From assembly GCA_029624675.1 (NCBI GenBank), contig JARSSP010000005.1, positions 1-64,000 of the forward strand: 64,000 nt of DNA, read 5' to 3'. This document shows, in pieces, positions 16,187-26,248 of the stretch. Source of the stretch: Candidatus Contendibacter sp. GTDB taxonomy: Bacteria; Pseudomonadota; Gammaproteobacteria; Competibacterales; Competibacteraceae. Below the pieces are notes generated by a model. The model worked only from the letters and a program-made list of their open reading frames with translations, ran no database searches and was not told the DNA's origin. Each line of letters begins with the position of its first letter. Position 1 is the first letter of the stretch. The position numbers and the translations under genes are program-made.

Positions 16187-18370
16187 TTAGTACTTCACCT
16201 TGGCGTAAATTTTCTCCGCGGCCGCGCGGGCGTCGCCCAGAGTGTGGATGCCTTGGGCGGCCAATAGCGGGATCATGCGCAGAAACACCTCCGCCGTCAC
16301 CAGGGCATCGCCCAGAGCATCATGGCGGGCCACGACCTTGATTCCCAAGCGCTCGGCGATGGTTTCCAGCGCGTGCGACTCCTGGTTGGGATGCAGCACC
16401 TCCGACAACAGCAACGTATCCAACACCGGCTGCGTGAAACAAACGCCGGTCTGGGTTTCCTTCATTTGTAGGAAACGCAGGTCGAACCCAGCATTGTGCG
16501 CCACCAGCACCGTTTCATCGCAATAGTTGTGGAACCGGGGCAACACCTCGTCAATCGTCGGTTGCCCACGCAACATTTCGTTGGAAATGCCGTGAATCGC
16601 TTGCGCCCTCGAATCGATTGGCCGCTTCGGGTCGACCCGTTGTTCATAGGACTCGGCGCGGAGCAGCCGGTTGTTGACGATGCGCACCGCACCGATGGCG
16701 ATGATTTCATCGCCGCCCGATGGATGCAGGCCGGTGGTCTCGGTATCGAAGACCGTATAGGTCAATTCCGTCAGCGGAAGCTGATCGAGTTCGGGGGTCT
16801 GGCCGGCTTGATGGAACAGATCGAAATCGTAAAACTCTGGTCGGCTCTCGCCGTAGCGGATTGGAGCGCCGAGCAGCGGCCGCAGCGGCCCGGCCAGCGG
16901 CAGCAACCATCGAAACCGCGGGCGACCGTCTTCCGGATCCGCCAGGTACACGATCTCCGCTCCATGCCGTTCCAGCACGTCATGCAAGGTCAGCGGACTG
17001 CTCTGGCTGCCGGCGCGCAAGGTGTCACCTTCCCATTCCTGCAAAACCTGCTGCGACAGCGCCGGCCCTGGCCAGATCAGATCAAGCTGCACAATCCGCC
17101 CGTGCCGCGACAAGCCAAAGCGCAGTTCGCCCACCCCGCACTCTTCCTTAAGCCGGCCGGCGAGAGAATACAGCGCCTGAACCAGCGTGTAACTGTCGAC
17201 CTTGACCCAGATCGAATGGTCGAGGTCATCCAACCGAACTGGCAGTTCGAGTCGGGGTTCGATCCGGCGGCGCGCCGCGTCGATCACGTCCACGCCCAGC
17301 ATTTCCTCCAGCGGCCAGCGGGTCTTGAGCGAATCGGCATGGTCGGCGGTCAACTTGTGCAGCTTGCCGCTGAGCGTGTTGACCTCTTCGTTGATGATTC
17401 GAATGAAGCGGTCGCGCTGGGCCGGTTCGCAATCCGGATAGTAAGTCAGCATTTCGACCGCCGCGCGGATGCCCGCCAGCGACGCCCGGCTGCCCTCGGT
17501 AAACGATTGCAACAGCATGTCGCGGGTGGCGTCGAATTCGAAGTCTTGGGTGATGTTCTCCACGGTCAGCACGAAGCCACTGATCGTCGTTGGTTCGGTA
17601 CGCTGGCCAGCCGGTCCGCCAGTCTGGGGCGGCGGCGCGACGGCCAGGATCGGCGCCATGTTGACCCGGACGAACTGGCCGGTCAGCGAGGCGAACACGA
17701 ACTGCGCGTTGGGATCGGTTTCACCCTTTTCCAGCCGCGCCACGATCCGGTCCCGCGCGTGCCGCAGCAGACTGCGGTCAATGAGGGCGAAAACCGGCCG
17801 CCCCAGACCAATCAGCGCGGCCGAACCAGCGCCGGCCGAAGCGCCCAGTGCCTGGCGCGCGCGCTCGTTGTACAGCAAGATCCGCCCGTCGCGGTTGCAG
17901 ACCAACACGCCTTGGGACAGCTCGGACATGAGCGCCGCCAGACGGTTTTTCTCCTCCTCCACCGCAGCCTTCGCCTGGATAACCTTCGTTTCCAGGCCCT
18001 GGGCCAGGGTCTCGCTATGCTCGGCGAGATCGTTGACCGCCTCCCTCAGCCGCCGAATATCGGCGGGGCCAACGAGAGCGAGGCGATGACTGGGGTGGGC
18101 GTTGAGGATGATGCGAATACCCTCCACGATCTTCAGCGGGCCCTTGACGTAGAGCTGGTAGGCGCCGGCGAAGGCGATACCGAGAATCGCCAGGCGCAAC
18201 ACGCCCAATTCCGCCAACAACTCGGCGTGCGGAGACAAGGCGGCGACGAAGCGTTGCTGGTTTTCGGATCCCAGCACATGGTAAACCGCGTAGTCGGCGG
18301 CCAGTTCCAAACCAGTCACCAGCGCGAGAAAAGCGCCCAGGGCCAGAAAAAATTTAAGCGTTTCGTTCAC
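16187..18370 (-). CDS. Membrane sensor fused to a DnaQ-like 3'-5' exonuclease domain
   Basis: The 727-residue protein begins with two membrane segments (about 7-28 and 55-75) around a short periplasmic loop, then a coiled HAMP-like region (IRRLREAVNDLAEHSETLAQ), a PAS-like domain (GVLVCNRDGRILLYNERARQALG) and a helical kinase-like dimer region. The C-terminal 170 residues are a DEDDh exonuclease: FDTETTG, HNAGFDLRFL and RHDALGDA carry the acidic residues and His. No histidine-kinase ATPase motifs are seen. It is divergent from DUF485-actP, an arrangement that suggests a role in controlling acetate uptake, but that is inference. Output could be nuclease activity or protein interaction. Confidence 0.8.
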   Translation of the reverse strand: MNETLKFFLALGAFLALVTGLELAADYAVYHVLGSENQQRFVAALSPHAELLAELGVLRLAILGIAFAGAYQLYVKGPLKIVEGIRIILNAHPSHRLALVGPADIRRLREAVNDLAEHSETLAQGLETKVIQAKAAVEEEKNRLAALMSELSQGVLVCNRDGRILLYNERARQALGASAGAGSAALIGLGRPVFALIDRSLLRHARDRIVARLEKGETDPNAQFVFASLTGQFVRVNMAPILAVAPPPQTGGPAGQRTEPTTISGFVLTVENITQDFEFDATRDMLLQSFTEGSRASLAGIRAAVEMLTYYPDCEPAQRDRFIRIINEEVNTLSGKLHKLTADHADSLKTRWPLEEMLGVDVIDAARRRIEPRLELPVRLDDLDHSIWVKVDSYTLVQALYSLAGRLKEECGVGELRFGLSRHGRIVQLDLIWPGPALSQQVLQEWEGDTLRAGSQSSPLTLHDVLERHGAEIVYLADPEDGRPRFRWLLPLAGPLRPLLGAPIRYGESRPEFYDFDLFHQAGQTPELDQLPLTELTYTVFDTETTGLHPSGGDEIIAIGAVRIVNNRLLRAESYEQRVDPKRPIDSRAQAIHGISNEMLRGQPTIDEVLPRFHNYCDETVLVAHNAGFDLRFLQMKETQTGVCFTQPVLDTLLLSEVLHPNQESHALETIAERLGIKVVARHDALGDALVTAEVFLRMIPLLAAQGIHTLGDARAAAEKIYAKVKY

Positions 18371-18505
18371 GATCGACGGAAAACATAGCGAGAGTTGACC
18401 CTACATCATAGACAAGTCTCATTGGGGCTTATACATTTTCAGAGCCTAATCCATGGTCCGCGGTGCAGGCGACCGCATCCACCAACCCGAAGGGGAAAAA
18501 AACAA

Positions 18506-18817
18506 ATGTCGTCCGAAGTATACGAGCGGATTCGTAAGAATCCGAAATTCGACGAATTGGTCAGCAAGCGCAGCCGCTTCGCGTGGACGCTGACCTTCGT
18601 GGTGCTGGGCATTTACTTTGCCTTCATCATGATCGTGGCGTTCAATCCGACGGCGCTGGCCGCGCCCATCTGGGACGGCGGCAAGGCCACCATCGCCTGG
18701 CCGATCGGCGTAAGCATGATCCTGTTGTTCTGGTTGATGACCGGTCTTTACGTCCGTCGCGCCAACAGCGAATTCGATGACATCAACGCCGAAATCGTCA
18801 AGGGGGCCATCGAATGA
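18506..18817 (+). CDS. DUF485 inner-membrane protein paired with acetate permease
   Basis: About 103 residues with the DUF485 pattern: an N-terminal soluble helix ([20 protein letters not shown]) and two membrane segments ([20 protein letters not shown] and [20 protein letters not shown]). The ATG at 18506 follows a strong AAGGGG ribosome site, and the frame's longer upstream extension has no family support. It overlaps actP by four bases (ATGA), as yjcH does with actP in E. coli. Its job is not established; the coupling suggests it helps the permease. Confidence 0.9.
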   Translation: MSSEVYERIRKNPKFDELVSKRSRFAWTLTFVVLGIYFAFIMIVAFNPTALAAPIWDGGKATIAWPIGVSMILLFWLMTGLYVRRANSEFDDINAEIVKGAIE

Positions 18818-20487
18818 ACCGTGGAATGCTGAAATTCGCCGCCGCCGCGCTGGCGGTGGGCTGGATGGGCCTGGCCATGGCCGCCCCGGACGTCGGCCAG
18901 GCACAGAAACAGGCGCTCAACGTTCACGCCATCGTGATGTTCTTCATCTTCGTGCTGGCGACCCTGGGCATCACCTACTGGGCGGCCCAGCGCACCAAGA
19001 CCGCCAGCGACTACTACGCCGCCGGCGGCGGCATCACCGGCACCCAGAACGGCCTGGCCATCGCCGGCGACTACATGTCGGCGGCCACGCTGCTCGGCCT
19101 GACCAGCATGACCTACTTCCAGGGTTTCGACGGCTACATCTACTGCATCTGCTTCTACGTCGGCTGGCCGTTCATCATGTTCATCATGGCCGAACGGCTG
19201 CGCAACCTGGGCAAGTTCACCTTTGCCGACATCACCTCCTACCGGCTGGATCAGCGGCAGGTCCGCACCGTCGCGGCCATCGGTTCGCTGACCGTGGTGG
19301 TGTTCTACCTGATCGCGCAGATGGTCGGCGCGGGCCAGCTCATCAAGCTGCTGTTCGGCATGGAATACTGGATGGCGGTGGTCATCGTCGGCGTGCTGAT
19401 GGTGATCTACGTGACCTTCGGCGGCATGATCGCCACCACCTGGGTGCAGATTATCAAGGCCTGCCTGCTGCTCGGTGGCGGCACGCTGGTGATGCTGCTC
19501 GCCTTCTCGCAGTTCGGCTTCAGCTTCGAAGCGTTGGCCACCAAAGCCGTGGAGAACTCCAAGAAAGGCATGGCGCTGATGGCGCCAGGCGCTTTCCTGT
19601 CCGATCCGGTGACGGCGGTCTCCCTGTCGCTGGGCCTGATGTTCGGTACCGCCGGCCTGCCGCACATCCTGATGCGTTTCTTCACCGTGCCCAACGCCAA
19701 GGAAGCGCGCAAGAGCGTGTTCATCGCCACCCTGTGCGTCGGCTTCTTCTTCACCGTGGTGGCGCTAATGGGTTTGTCGGCCATCACCATTGTCGGCACC
19801 AATCCGCAGTACTTTGAAGGCGGCGACCTGGCCGGCAAGCTAGTCGGCGGCAACAATATGCCCGCCATGCATCTGGCGCACGCGGTCGGCGGCAATCTGA
19901 TGCTGGGTTTCCTGTCCGCCGTGGCCTTCGCCACGATTCTGGCGGTGGTGTCGGGGCTGGCGCTGGCCGGCGCGTCGGCGATCTCGCACGACCTCTACGC
20001 CAACGTGATCCGCCAGGGTCAGGCGACCGAGGCCGAGGAAGTCCGAATTTCCAAGATGTCCTCGCTGGGGCTGGGCGTCGTCGCCGTGTTGCTCGGCATC
20101 GCGTTCGAGAAACAGAACGTGGCGTTCATGGTCGGCCTGGCCTTCGGCGTCGCCGCATCGTGCAATTTCCCGGTGCTGATCCTGTCGATGTACTGGAAGG
20201 GTCTGACCACGCGGGGCGCGATCTGGGGCAGCATCGCCGGCCTGATTTCGGCGGTGCTGATCGTCGTGCTGTCCAAGGCGGTGTGGGTCACCGTGCTGGG
20301 CAACAAGGCCCCGATCTTCCCCTACGAGCAACCGGCGATCTTCTCCATGCCGATCGCGTTCTTCTTCGCTTGGCTGGGCTCGGTGACCGACAGCAGCGTC
20401 CGGGCCGCCAAGGAAAAAGAGGCGTTCGAAGATCAGTACGTGCGCGCTCAAACCGGCTTCGGCGCGGCGGGCGCGGCGTCTCACTAG
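18814..20487 (+). CDS. actP: Cation/acetate symporter
   Basis: A 557-residue sodium:solute symporter family protein with about thirteen hydrophobic segments. Typical family stretches include [20 protein letters not shown] near the start (sodium site region) and [22 protein letters not shown], the long conserved block of the ActP branch. The first segment, ending AMAAPDV, may act as a cleaved signal, as in E. coli ActP. It takes up acetate and other short monocarboxylates at low concentration. Translation is coupled to DUF485. A strong terminator follows at 20592. Confidence 0.95.
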   Translation: MNRGMLKFAAAALAVGWMGLAMAAPDVGQAQKQALNVHAIVMFFIFVLATLGITYWAAQRTKTASDYYAAGGGITGTQNGLAIAGDYMSAATLLGLTSMTYFQGFDGYIYCICFYVGWPFIMFIMAERLRNLGKFTFADITSYRLDQRQVRTVAAIGSLTVVVFYLIAQMVGAGQLIKLLFGMEYWMAVVIVGVLMVIYVTFGGMIATTWVQIIKACLLLGGGTLVMLLAFSQFGFSFEALATKAVENSKKGMALMAPGAFLSDPVTAVSLSLGLMFGTAGLPHILMRFFTVPNAKEARKSVFIATLCVGFFFTVVALMGLSAITIVGTNPQYFEGGDLAGKLVGGNNMPAMHLAHAVGGNLMLGFLSAVAFATILAVVSGLALAGASAISHDLYANVIRQGQATEAEEVRISKMSSLGLGVVAVLLGIAFEKQNVAFMVGLAFGVAASCNFPVLILSMYWKGLTTRGAIWGSIAGLISAVLIVVLSKAVWVTVLGNKAPIFPYEQPAIFSMPIAFFFAWLGSVTDSSVRAAKEKEAFEDQYVRAQTGFGAAGAASH

Positions 20488-20494
20488 CCAACGC

Positions 20495-20577
20495 GCGGGG
20501 CGGGCTGGCGTAGCGCGGCCCGCCGAAACCGTAACCAAATCGGCGGGTTACGGGCTGACGCACCAACCCGCCCCACA
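20495..20577. repeat. Dispersed palindrome family B, copy 2
   Basis: This unit, CCCGCCGAAACCGTAACC through CGGCGGGTTACGGGCTGACG, matches the unit at 5961-6030 with a few substitutions. It sits between the actP stop and the terminator hairpin, so it is transcribed as part of the actP 3' untranslated region. Confidence 0.75.
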
Positions 20578-20591
20578 ATTTTCAACGATAA

Positions 20592-20631
20592 ACAAAAAAG
20601 GGGAAGGCCCGCGGGCCTTCCCCTTTTTGTT
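20592..20631. terminator. Bidirectional rho-independent terminator
   Basis: A near-perfect palindrome, AAGGGGAAGGCCCG paired with CGGGCCTTCCCCTT, has a run of A on its left and T on its right. It therefore ends transcription from both actP (plus strand) and rraA (minus strand), which converge here. Confidence 0.93.
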
Positions 20632-20649
20632 TCGCGGCGCGCGCCGCGT

Positions 20650-21150
20650 TCAGGTCAGCGGCTTTGCCGACACGATCAGGCCGTCCTCGTCGGCGTAGAG
20701 GTAATGACCCGGCTGGAAAGTCACGCCGGCGAAACGCACTGGAAGGTCCCGCTCGCCGGTATTGCGCTTGACGGTCTTGAGCGGATGCACCCCCAGCGCC
20801 TTGACGCCGATGCCGATGTCGTTGATCGCGGCGGAATCGCGGATGCAGCCATTCACCACCACCCCGGCCCAATCATTCTCCTCGGCCAGTTCGGCCAGTT
20901 GATCGCCCAGCAGCGCGCAACGGGTCGAGCCACCGCCGTCCACCACCAGCACCCGCCCCTCGCCCGGTTCTTCCAGCACTTTGCGGACCAAGGTGTTGTC
21001 CTCGATGACTTTCAGGGTCACGATGGGACCGGAGAACATCACCTCGCCGCCGTAATCCCCAAATACCGGTTCGGCGATTTGCAAGGCATCGGAGAACTGG
21101 TTGCACAGATCAAAGAATTCATCGCACAGATCGGTGGTCTTGAAATCCAT
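20650..21150 (-). CDS. rraA: RraA-family regulator of ribonuclease E activity
   Basis: The product (about 166 aa) matches RraA along its length: [10 protein letters not shown] at the start, then [73 protein letters not shown]. RraA binds RNase E and restrains mRNA decay; related proteins are class II aldolases. I place the start at the ATG at 21150 (MDFKTTDL), the family N-terminus, rather than the longer open frame to 21204. It is convergent with actP. Confidence 0.93.
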   Translation of the reverse strand: MDFKTTDLCDEFFDLCNQFSDALQIAEPVFGDYGGEVMFSGPIVTLKVIEDNTLVRKVLEEPGEGRVLVVDGGGSTRCALLGDQLAELAEENDWAGVVVNGCIRDSAAINDIGIGVKALGVHPLKTVKRNTGERDLPVRFAGVTFQPGHYLYADEDGLIVSAKPLT

Positions 21151-21212
21151 GAGGGCTACTCTCGCGGCAGGGGAAAGGGAGTTGAAGGAGTCTACCACAC
21201 TCAATCCGCGCC

Positions 21213-22235
21213 CTAGCGGCTGGTGATCTTGAGTTCGATCCGGCGATTGCGGCGGTAGGCTTCCTGGGTGTCGGCCGGATCGATCGGGTGATATTCCCCC
21301 ATCCCCACCGCCGCCAGCCGCTCCGGCGGAACGCCTTGCTGGATCAGGTAATTCACCACCTGCTGCGCCCGCGCCGTGGACAGCTCCCAGTTGGACGGGA
21401 ACCGGCCGCTACGAATCGGCGCCCGGTCGGTATGACCCTGCACCTCGATGATCACCGGCAAATCCGGCGGCAGGCGGGCGGCCAGTTGCTGGTACACCAT
21501 GGCGAACTTGTCCAGATCGCCGCCGCCGGACGCCGACAGCGTCGCCTCGCCGGAGGCGAACAGCACCTCGGACTGGAACACGAAGCGGTCGCCCACCACC
21601 TTGATGTCCGGATTGTTGGCGAACACTTCGCGCAGACGACCGAAGAAATCGCTGGCGTATTTCTCCAGTTCCTCGACCCGTTCCAGCAATTTTTTCTTCA
21701 GGGCGCTGTCCAGCGCCTCAATCCGGCCTTTCTGCTCGACGATCACCGCGTCCCGCTGGGCCAGTTCCCGCTGGTTGGCCGCCAGGGCGCGATTGAGCCG
21801 CTCCAGTTCCGCCGCCAGCCGTTCGGCCCGGACGCTCAGTAGCGCGGCCTGCTCCTGCACGCTGGTCAGGGTTTGCTCGGTCTTGCTCTTGTCGGCGTTC
21901 AACGCCTCCCGCGCGGCCTGGACCGCCGCCAGCTCGGCGCGCAGTTGCGCCAGCAGCCTGTCCCGCTCGCCGACCGTGTTTTCCAGGCCTTGTACCCGGC
22001 CGCGCAGCCGCGCCGCTTCCTTCTCGGCGTCGCCGGCCAGCCCTTCCAGATGGCCGATGATCCGCTGCAACTGACCAATGGCGGTGTCCTTGCCCATGAT
22101 CTCGCGGCCGATCAACACCTCAGCCAGGACGAATACCGTGATCAGGAACACCAGCACCATCACCAGTCCGCCCAGGGCGTCGGTGAAGGCCGGCCAGATG
22201 TTGAATTCACCGACCGGATCACGCCGGCGGGGCAT
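21213..22235 (-). CDS. OmpA/MotB-like peptidoglycan-binding motor protein
   Basis: The 340-residue product has a short cytoplasmic start, one membrane helix ([18 protein letters not shown], about 19-36) preceded by FTDALGG with an Asp at the position of the ion-carrying Asp of MotB-type proteins, then a long coiled coil (about 45-185, with repeated [17 protein letters not shown] heptads) and a C-terminal OmpA domain ([36 protein letters not shown]). Its ATG overlaps the preceding MotA/ExbB-like gene by 17 bases. The pair would form an ion-driven stator that reaches the cell wall, but there are no flagellar genes here. Confidence 0.82.
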   Translation of the reverse strand: MPRRRDPVGEFNIWPAFTDALGGLVMVLVFLITVFVLAEVLIGREIMGKDTAIGQLQRIIGHLEGLAGDAEKEAARLRGRVQGLENTVGERDRLLAQLRAELAAVQAAREALNADKSKTEQTLTSVQEQAALLSVRAERLAAELERLNRALAANQRELAQRDAVIVEQKGRIEALDSALKKKLLERVEELEKYASDFFGRLREVFANNPDIKVVGDRFVFQSEVLFASGEATLSASGGGDLDKFAMVYQQLAARLPPDLPVIIEVQGHTDRAPIRSGRFPSNWELSTARAQQVVNYLIQQGVPPERLAAVGMGEYHPIDPADTQEAYRRNRRIELKITSR

Positions 22236-23301
22236 GGCTGGCCTCTCGTGATGGCCCGGATCGTTGTTCCAGCAACCGGGCAATGACGCGCAACTCGTGC
22301 CGCAGATCGGCGGTCCGGTCGTTCTCGACGTTTTGCAGGGTGGTTCGCAGCGACTCGATCCGTTCGCCCAGACTGGCGATCTGCTCGGCGATCCGGGTAA
22401 TCCCCTCGCCGCGGTTGGCCAGGTACTCCGTGGTCGCCGCCACCCGCTCCAGCCGATCGGTGGTGGCTTGCAGCAGCGCCGCCAGATGGCGGGGGGAGAT
22501 GGTTTCGGTCTGGGCGGTGACCGTGACCACCGGCTGCCACAACGGAACCAGATCACTGACCACCAGCGCCTCCAACTGGGCGTGATGGTCGTTCTGGGCG
22601 TGGAACAGTTGCAGTTCCAGGAAGCCCAGCGCCAGCGCGCCCAGCAGGCCGAACAACGAGGCCGAGAACGAGGTGCCCATGCCGCCCAGTGGCGCGGTCA
22701 GCCGATCCTTGAAGTGGGTGATCAGGGTCATGGCGTCGGTCGCCTGCTCGGCGGCCAGACCGCCGATCACGTCGCGCACGCCGGCGATGGTCAGCAGCAG
22801 GCCGTAGAAGGTGCCGATCAGGCCGAGCAACACCAGCGCCCCGACCAGATAACGCACCAGCGCCCGTTGATCGTCGCCGCGCGTCGCCAGCGAATCCAGC
22901 AGATAGGGCAGGGTCGCGCTGGCGTCGCCGTGACTGACAACCCGGTGAACCTTGCGCAGAAAATCGCTCACCCCGCGCCGACGCACGTTCCCCAACAGAG
23001 CCTCGTCGGCCTGGTGGAGCGGCAGTTCGCGGCGGCGGGCCTGGAGCGCCACGGCGGCGGCCTGGTCGGCGGCGCGGACATCCAGTAACGCGCCCGTCAA
23101 CGCCTTGAGGGTATAGGCCACCCCGAACAGGAAAGCGATTCCAATGGTTCCGTTCAGATAGCGGTTGGTCAAAAAAGCGGTGGTCAGGGGCTGCTGGAAA
23201 AATACCCCCAGCGCCGCCAGCGCCGCCAGGAACAACAGACAACGGAACAGATAACGACTGGCGCCCCGGTTGGAGCGCCGTTCAAGCGGGATCGTGGGCA
23301 T
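22219..23301 (-). CDS. MotA/TolQ/ExbB-family proton channel protein
   Basis: The 360-residue protein has four predicted membrane segments: LFRCLLFLAALAALGVFF, GIAFLFGVAYTLKAL, YLVGALVLLGLIGTFYGLLL and MGTSFSASLFGLLGALALGF. The third and fourth hold the family hallmark LIGTFYGLL and GMGTSFSASLFG, which line the ion path in MotA/ExbB pentamers. A C-terminal cytoplasmic helix region (about 280-345) follows. It is translationally coupled to the MotB/OmpA-like gene, so the two make one complex. The likely use is energising some envelope process with the proton or sodium gradient; target unknown. Confidence 0.85.
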   Translation of the reverse strand: MPTIPLERRSNRGASRYLFRCLLFLAALAALGVFFQQPLTTAFLTNRYLNGTIGIAFLFGVAYTLKALTGALLDVRAADQAAAVALQARRRELPLHQADEALLGNVRRRGVSDFLRKVHRVVSHGDASATLPYLLDSLATRGDDQRALVRYLVGALVLLGLIGTFYGLLLTIAGVRDVIGGLAAEQATDAMTLITHFKDRLTAPLGGMGTSFSASLFGLLGALALGFLELQLFHAQNDHHAQLEALVVSDLVPLWQPVVTVTAQTETISPRHLAALLQATTDRLERVAATTEYLANRGEGITRIAEQIASLGERIESLRTTLQNVENDRTADLRHELRVIARLLEQRSGPSREASHAPPA

Positions 23302-23332
23302 AGGCTTATGGAGTATCGGTGCGCGGCAAGCG

Positions 23333-26227
23333 TCAGGCCAGCTTTTTATCGAGCAGGGTCGAGAGCTCGTGCGAGGGCAATGGGCGGCTCAGATAGTAAC
23401 CCTGGATTTCATCACATTGATTGGACCGCAGGAATGCCAATTGCATCTCGTCCTCCACACCCTCGGCGATCACGGTCAGCCCCAGGCTGTGCGCCATGGC
23501 GATGATCGCCAACGTGATGGCGGCATCCTCGCGACGGGTCGCGATTTCGCGTAGGAAGGACTTGTCGATTTTCAACTGATCGATGGGAAACTGCTTCAGA
23601 TAACTCAGGGAGGAATAACCGGTGCCAAAATCGTCGATGGACAATTTGACGCCGATGGCCTTGAGCGCATGCATGATCGCGATGCCGCCCGCCATATCCT
23701 TCATCAGCAGGCTTTCGGTAATTTCCAGATCCAGGTGACGAGGCTCCAGATCGGTTTCCCGCAAAATCCGAGCCACCATATCCGCTACTTCAAGTCGGAG
23801 AAACTGGCGGGGCGACATGTTCACCGCCATTCGCAACGCGGGCAAGCCCTGCTGTTGCCAGGTCTTCGCCTGTCGGCAAGCGGTCCGAAGCACCCATTCG
23901 CCGATGATCTCGATCAGGCCGCTCTCCTCGGCCAGCGGAATGAAATCCAGCGGCGAAATCATCCCGCGCCGCGGATGGCGCCAGCGCAACAACGCCTCGA
24001 CGCCGACGATGCGGCCCTGGCGCAAATCCATTTGGGGTTGATAGTGCAATTCCAGTTCCTGGCGCTCCAAAGCCTTACGCAAGTCCTGTTCCATCATCAA
24101 CCGCTCCAGGGTGCGGACATGGATGTCGCGGGCGTAAAACTGGATGCAGTCACGGCCGTTTTCCTTGGCTCGATACAAGGCGATATCGGCGTTTTGCAAC
24201 AGGGTCTCCACATCCTCGCCATCCCTCGGGAACAGACAGACGCCGATACTGGCGGTCACGAAACACTCGTGGCCTTCAATCTGGAAGGGAAATTTAAGTT
24301 TTTTCATTACCTTGCGCGCGAAGCTTGCCACCGGCTCCTCCTGGTGCAAGTCCTCCAGCATGCAGAGAAACTCGTCGCCGCCCACGCGAGCGATGGTATC
24401 CTCCTCGCGCCCACAGTCCAGCAGGCGGGCCGCCACCGCCCGCAGCAGCGCATCGCCGGCGGTATGGCCCAAGCTTTCGTTGACTTTCTTGAAGTGATCC
24501 AAATCGACGGAGAACAGCGCCAAACCGAGGCCAGCGCGTTGGGCGCGGGCGATGGCGTGCCGGAGGCGATCCCGCAACAGATCGAGGTTGGGCAAGTGCG
24601 TCAGCGCATCGTGAGTCGCCTGATAAGCCATCTGCTCGGTCAGTCGGCGGGTTTCGGTGATGTCGCTCAGCGCGAGGACGGCGCCCGAAATCCGCCCTTG
24701 CGGATCGCGCAGGGGCGCCGCCAAGGCGCGAACGGCGTATCGCTGGCCGATGCCGTTGACCAGGAAGCTGGGTTCGGGCAGTTTGACTGGTTGGCCCTGC
24801 TCCAGACACCGGGCGATCAGATCCAAACCCGTGCGTCGATCCTGTTCGTCGGCGACTTGGAACAGGACGCCCAAGGGCTGTCCGCGCCGGGCCGCCGCCG
24901 GGCCGCCGAGCAGGATTTCGGCGACCGGATTTAGAGAGCGGACGACGCCCTCAACGTCCGTGGTGATCACGGCGTCGCCGATGGAATCCAGGGTGACCTG
25001 GGCGCGCTCCTTTTGCGCGAAGAGCGAACGGACCATCCGCCGCAGGCGTTGCCAACTCCACAACGGATAACTCAATCCCTGGATCAGAAGCGCCGCCGCC
25101 GGCGGGAACCAGTAGTGCGCGCCATGCAGCAATACAAAGCTGCTGGCGAGGGTGAGCAACAGCGCCAGTCCGGCCAGCGGCAACGTCCACCGGAGTGGGA
25201 AAACCGCGTACAGGGCCAGCGGCAACAGGACGAGTAGCCCGGTCAGCGCCAGGGACCAACCGGTCGGCAATGGCCGGATCGTCAAGCCCTGCCGCAGGGC
25301 GTCGAGCACGTTGGCGTTGAACTCCACGCCGGACATCGGCCGCGTCAGCCCGGAAACCGGCGTGGGCAACGTATCGCCCAGGCCGGTCGCGGTCGCGCCG
25401 ACCAAAACGAACTGGTTGCGAAAGAGTACTGGCGAGACGGTCCCGCGCAGCACATCGCGGTAGGAAACCTGGTGAAAATGGCCCGGTGGACCGGCGAAGG
25501 GGATCAGAACCCGGTAATCACGGCGCCAAACGTAAGGAGACGCCGAGTCGGACCCGCCGGCCCGCTGGCCCGGCAGCGCCCGTTGGGCGGTGGAATTCGT
25601 CAGTTCCAACAAGGCCAGGGCCAGAGTGGGCCAGCGGGGCGAACCCAATCCGGCTTTCAGGTAAACCCCACGGGCGATATTGTCCGACTCCAGCTCCACG
25701 TCGACGTGCCCCAGACCGGCGACCGCCGCCGCCAGGGCCGGAATGGGCAAGGTTTCCAGCAACTGACCGTTCAGGCGATTTTGTTCGTTGAGCACCGGTA
25801 AAACCACATGGCCGTTGTCGGCCAGCGCGGCCGCCAGCTCCGCGTCCGTCGCGGGATCGGTCGCGTCGGGTTCGGCGAAAACGATGTCCAGGGCGACCGC
25901 TTTCGCACCCGCCGCGCCGAGGGTACGAACTAGTTCGGCGTGAACGCGGCGCGACCACGGCCAACGGCCCACCTCCCGCAGGCTTTGCTCGTCGACGGCG
26001 ACGATGACGATGTCGTCGGCTGGTGCCCGGGACCAGGCCGCCAGGTTGTAGTCGTAGAACAGCCAATCCCAGCGATAAAGCGCGTTCGTATGGACCAGGA
26101 CGAGAGCGACCGTCGCCAAGGCTAGCGACAAACCGATCTTTTTAAGCCATCCGGCGCGCGATCGAATCGTTGGGATCATCGGGACGTGATCTGGGTCGGA
26201 AAAACCGCCAGGCTCATCAATCGACAC
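23333..26227 (-). CDS. CHASE2-PAS-GGDEF-EAL cyclic-di-GMP protein
   Basis: The 964-residue membrane protein senses outside the cell and turns over cyclic di-GMP inside. A first membrane helix (about 28-46) leads into the CHASE2 sensor (DDIVIVAVDEQSLREVGRWP), which ends in three hydrophobic segments (about 320-385). A PAS domain follows (VITTDVEGVVRSLNPVAEIL). The GGDEF domain is intact (RVGGDEFLCML) with an RxxD inhibitory site (REED) five residues upstream. The EAL domain has EALLRWRHP, LEITESLLMKD and DDFGTGYSSL, so both synthesis and breakdown are possible. The LysM-FecR gene directly upstream on the same strand is a usual companion. Confidence 0.93.
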   Translation of the reverse strand: MSIDEPGGFSDPDHVPMIPTIRSRAGWLKKIGLSLALATVALVLVHTNALYRWDWLFYDYNLAAWSRAPADDIVIVAVDEQSLREVGRWPWSRRVHAELVRTLGAAGAKAVALDIVFAEPDATDPATDAELAAALADNGHVVLPVLNEQNRLNGQLLETLPIPALAAAVAGLGHVDVELESDNIARGVYLKAGLGSPRWPTLALALLELTNSTAQRALPGQRAGGSDSASPYVWRRDYRVLIPFAGPPGHFHQVSYRDVLRGTVSPVLFRNQFVLVGATATGLGDTLPTPVSGLTRPMSGVEFNANVLDALRQGLTIRPLPTGWSLALTGLLVLLPLALYAVFPLRWTLPLAGLALLLTLASSFVLLHGAHYWFPPAAALLIQGLSYPLWSWQRLRRMVRSLFAQKERAQVTLDSIGDAVITTDVEGVVRSLNPVAEILLGGPAAARRGQPLGVLFQVADEQDRRTGLDLIARCLEQGQPVKLPEPSFLVNGIGQRYAVRALAAPLRDPQGRISGAVLALSDITETRRLTEQMAYQATHDALTHLPNLDLLRDRLRHAIARAQRAGLGLALFSVDLDHFKKVNESLGHTAGDALLRAVAARLLDCGREEDTIARVGGDEFLCMLEDLHQEEPVASFARKVMKKLKFPFQIEGHECFVTASIGVCLFPRDGEDVETLLQNADIALYRAKENGRDCIQFYARDIHVRTLERLMMEQDLRKALERQELELHYQPQMDLRQGRIVGVEALLRWRHPRRGMISPLDFIPLAEESGLIEIIGEWVLRTACRQAKTWQQQGLPALRMAVNMSPRQFLRLEVADMVARILRETDLEPRHLDLEITESLLMKDMAGGIAIMHALKAIGVKLSIDDFGTGYSSLSYLKQFPIDQLKIDKSFLREIATRREDAAITLAIIAMAHSLGLTVIAEGVEDEMQLAFLRSNQCDEIQGYYLSRPLPSHELSTLLDKKLA

Positions 26228-26248
26228 TTCAAAAATTTTGAAAGCAAC

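Noticed and set aside
14420..16267. A 615-codon open frame antisense to tex
   Set aside because: Composition is typical of an antisense shadow and tex is strongly supported by conserved domains.
16496..18388. A 630-codon open frame antisense to the exonuclease-sensor gene
   Set aside because: No recognisable motif; explained by the opposite-strand gene.
21213..23301. Zorya defence system (ZorA/ZorB)
   Set aside because: The channel protein is short (360 aa) without the long ZorA tail, and no ZorC, ZorD or ZorE gene is next to it.
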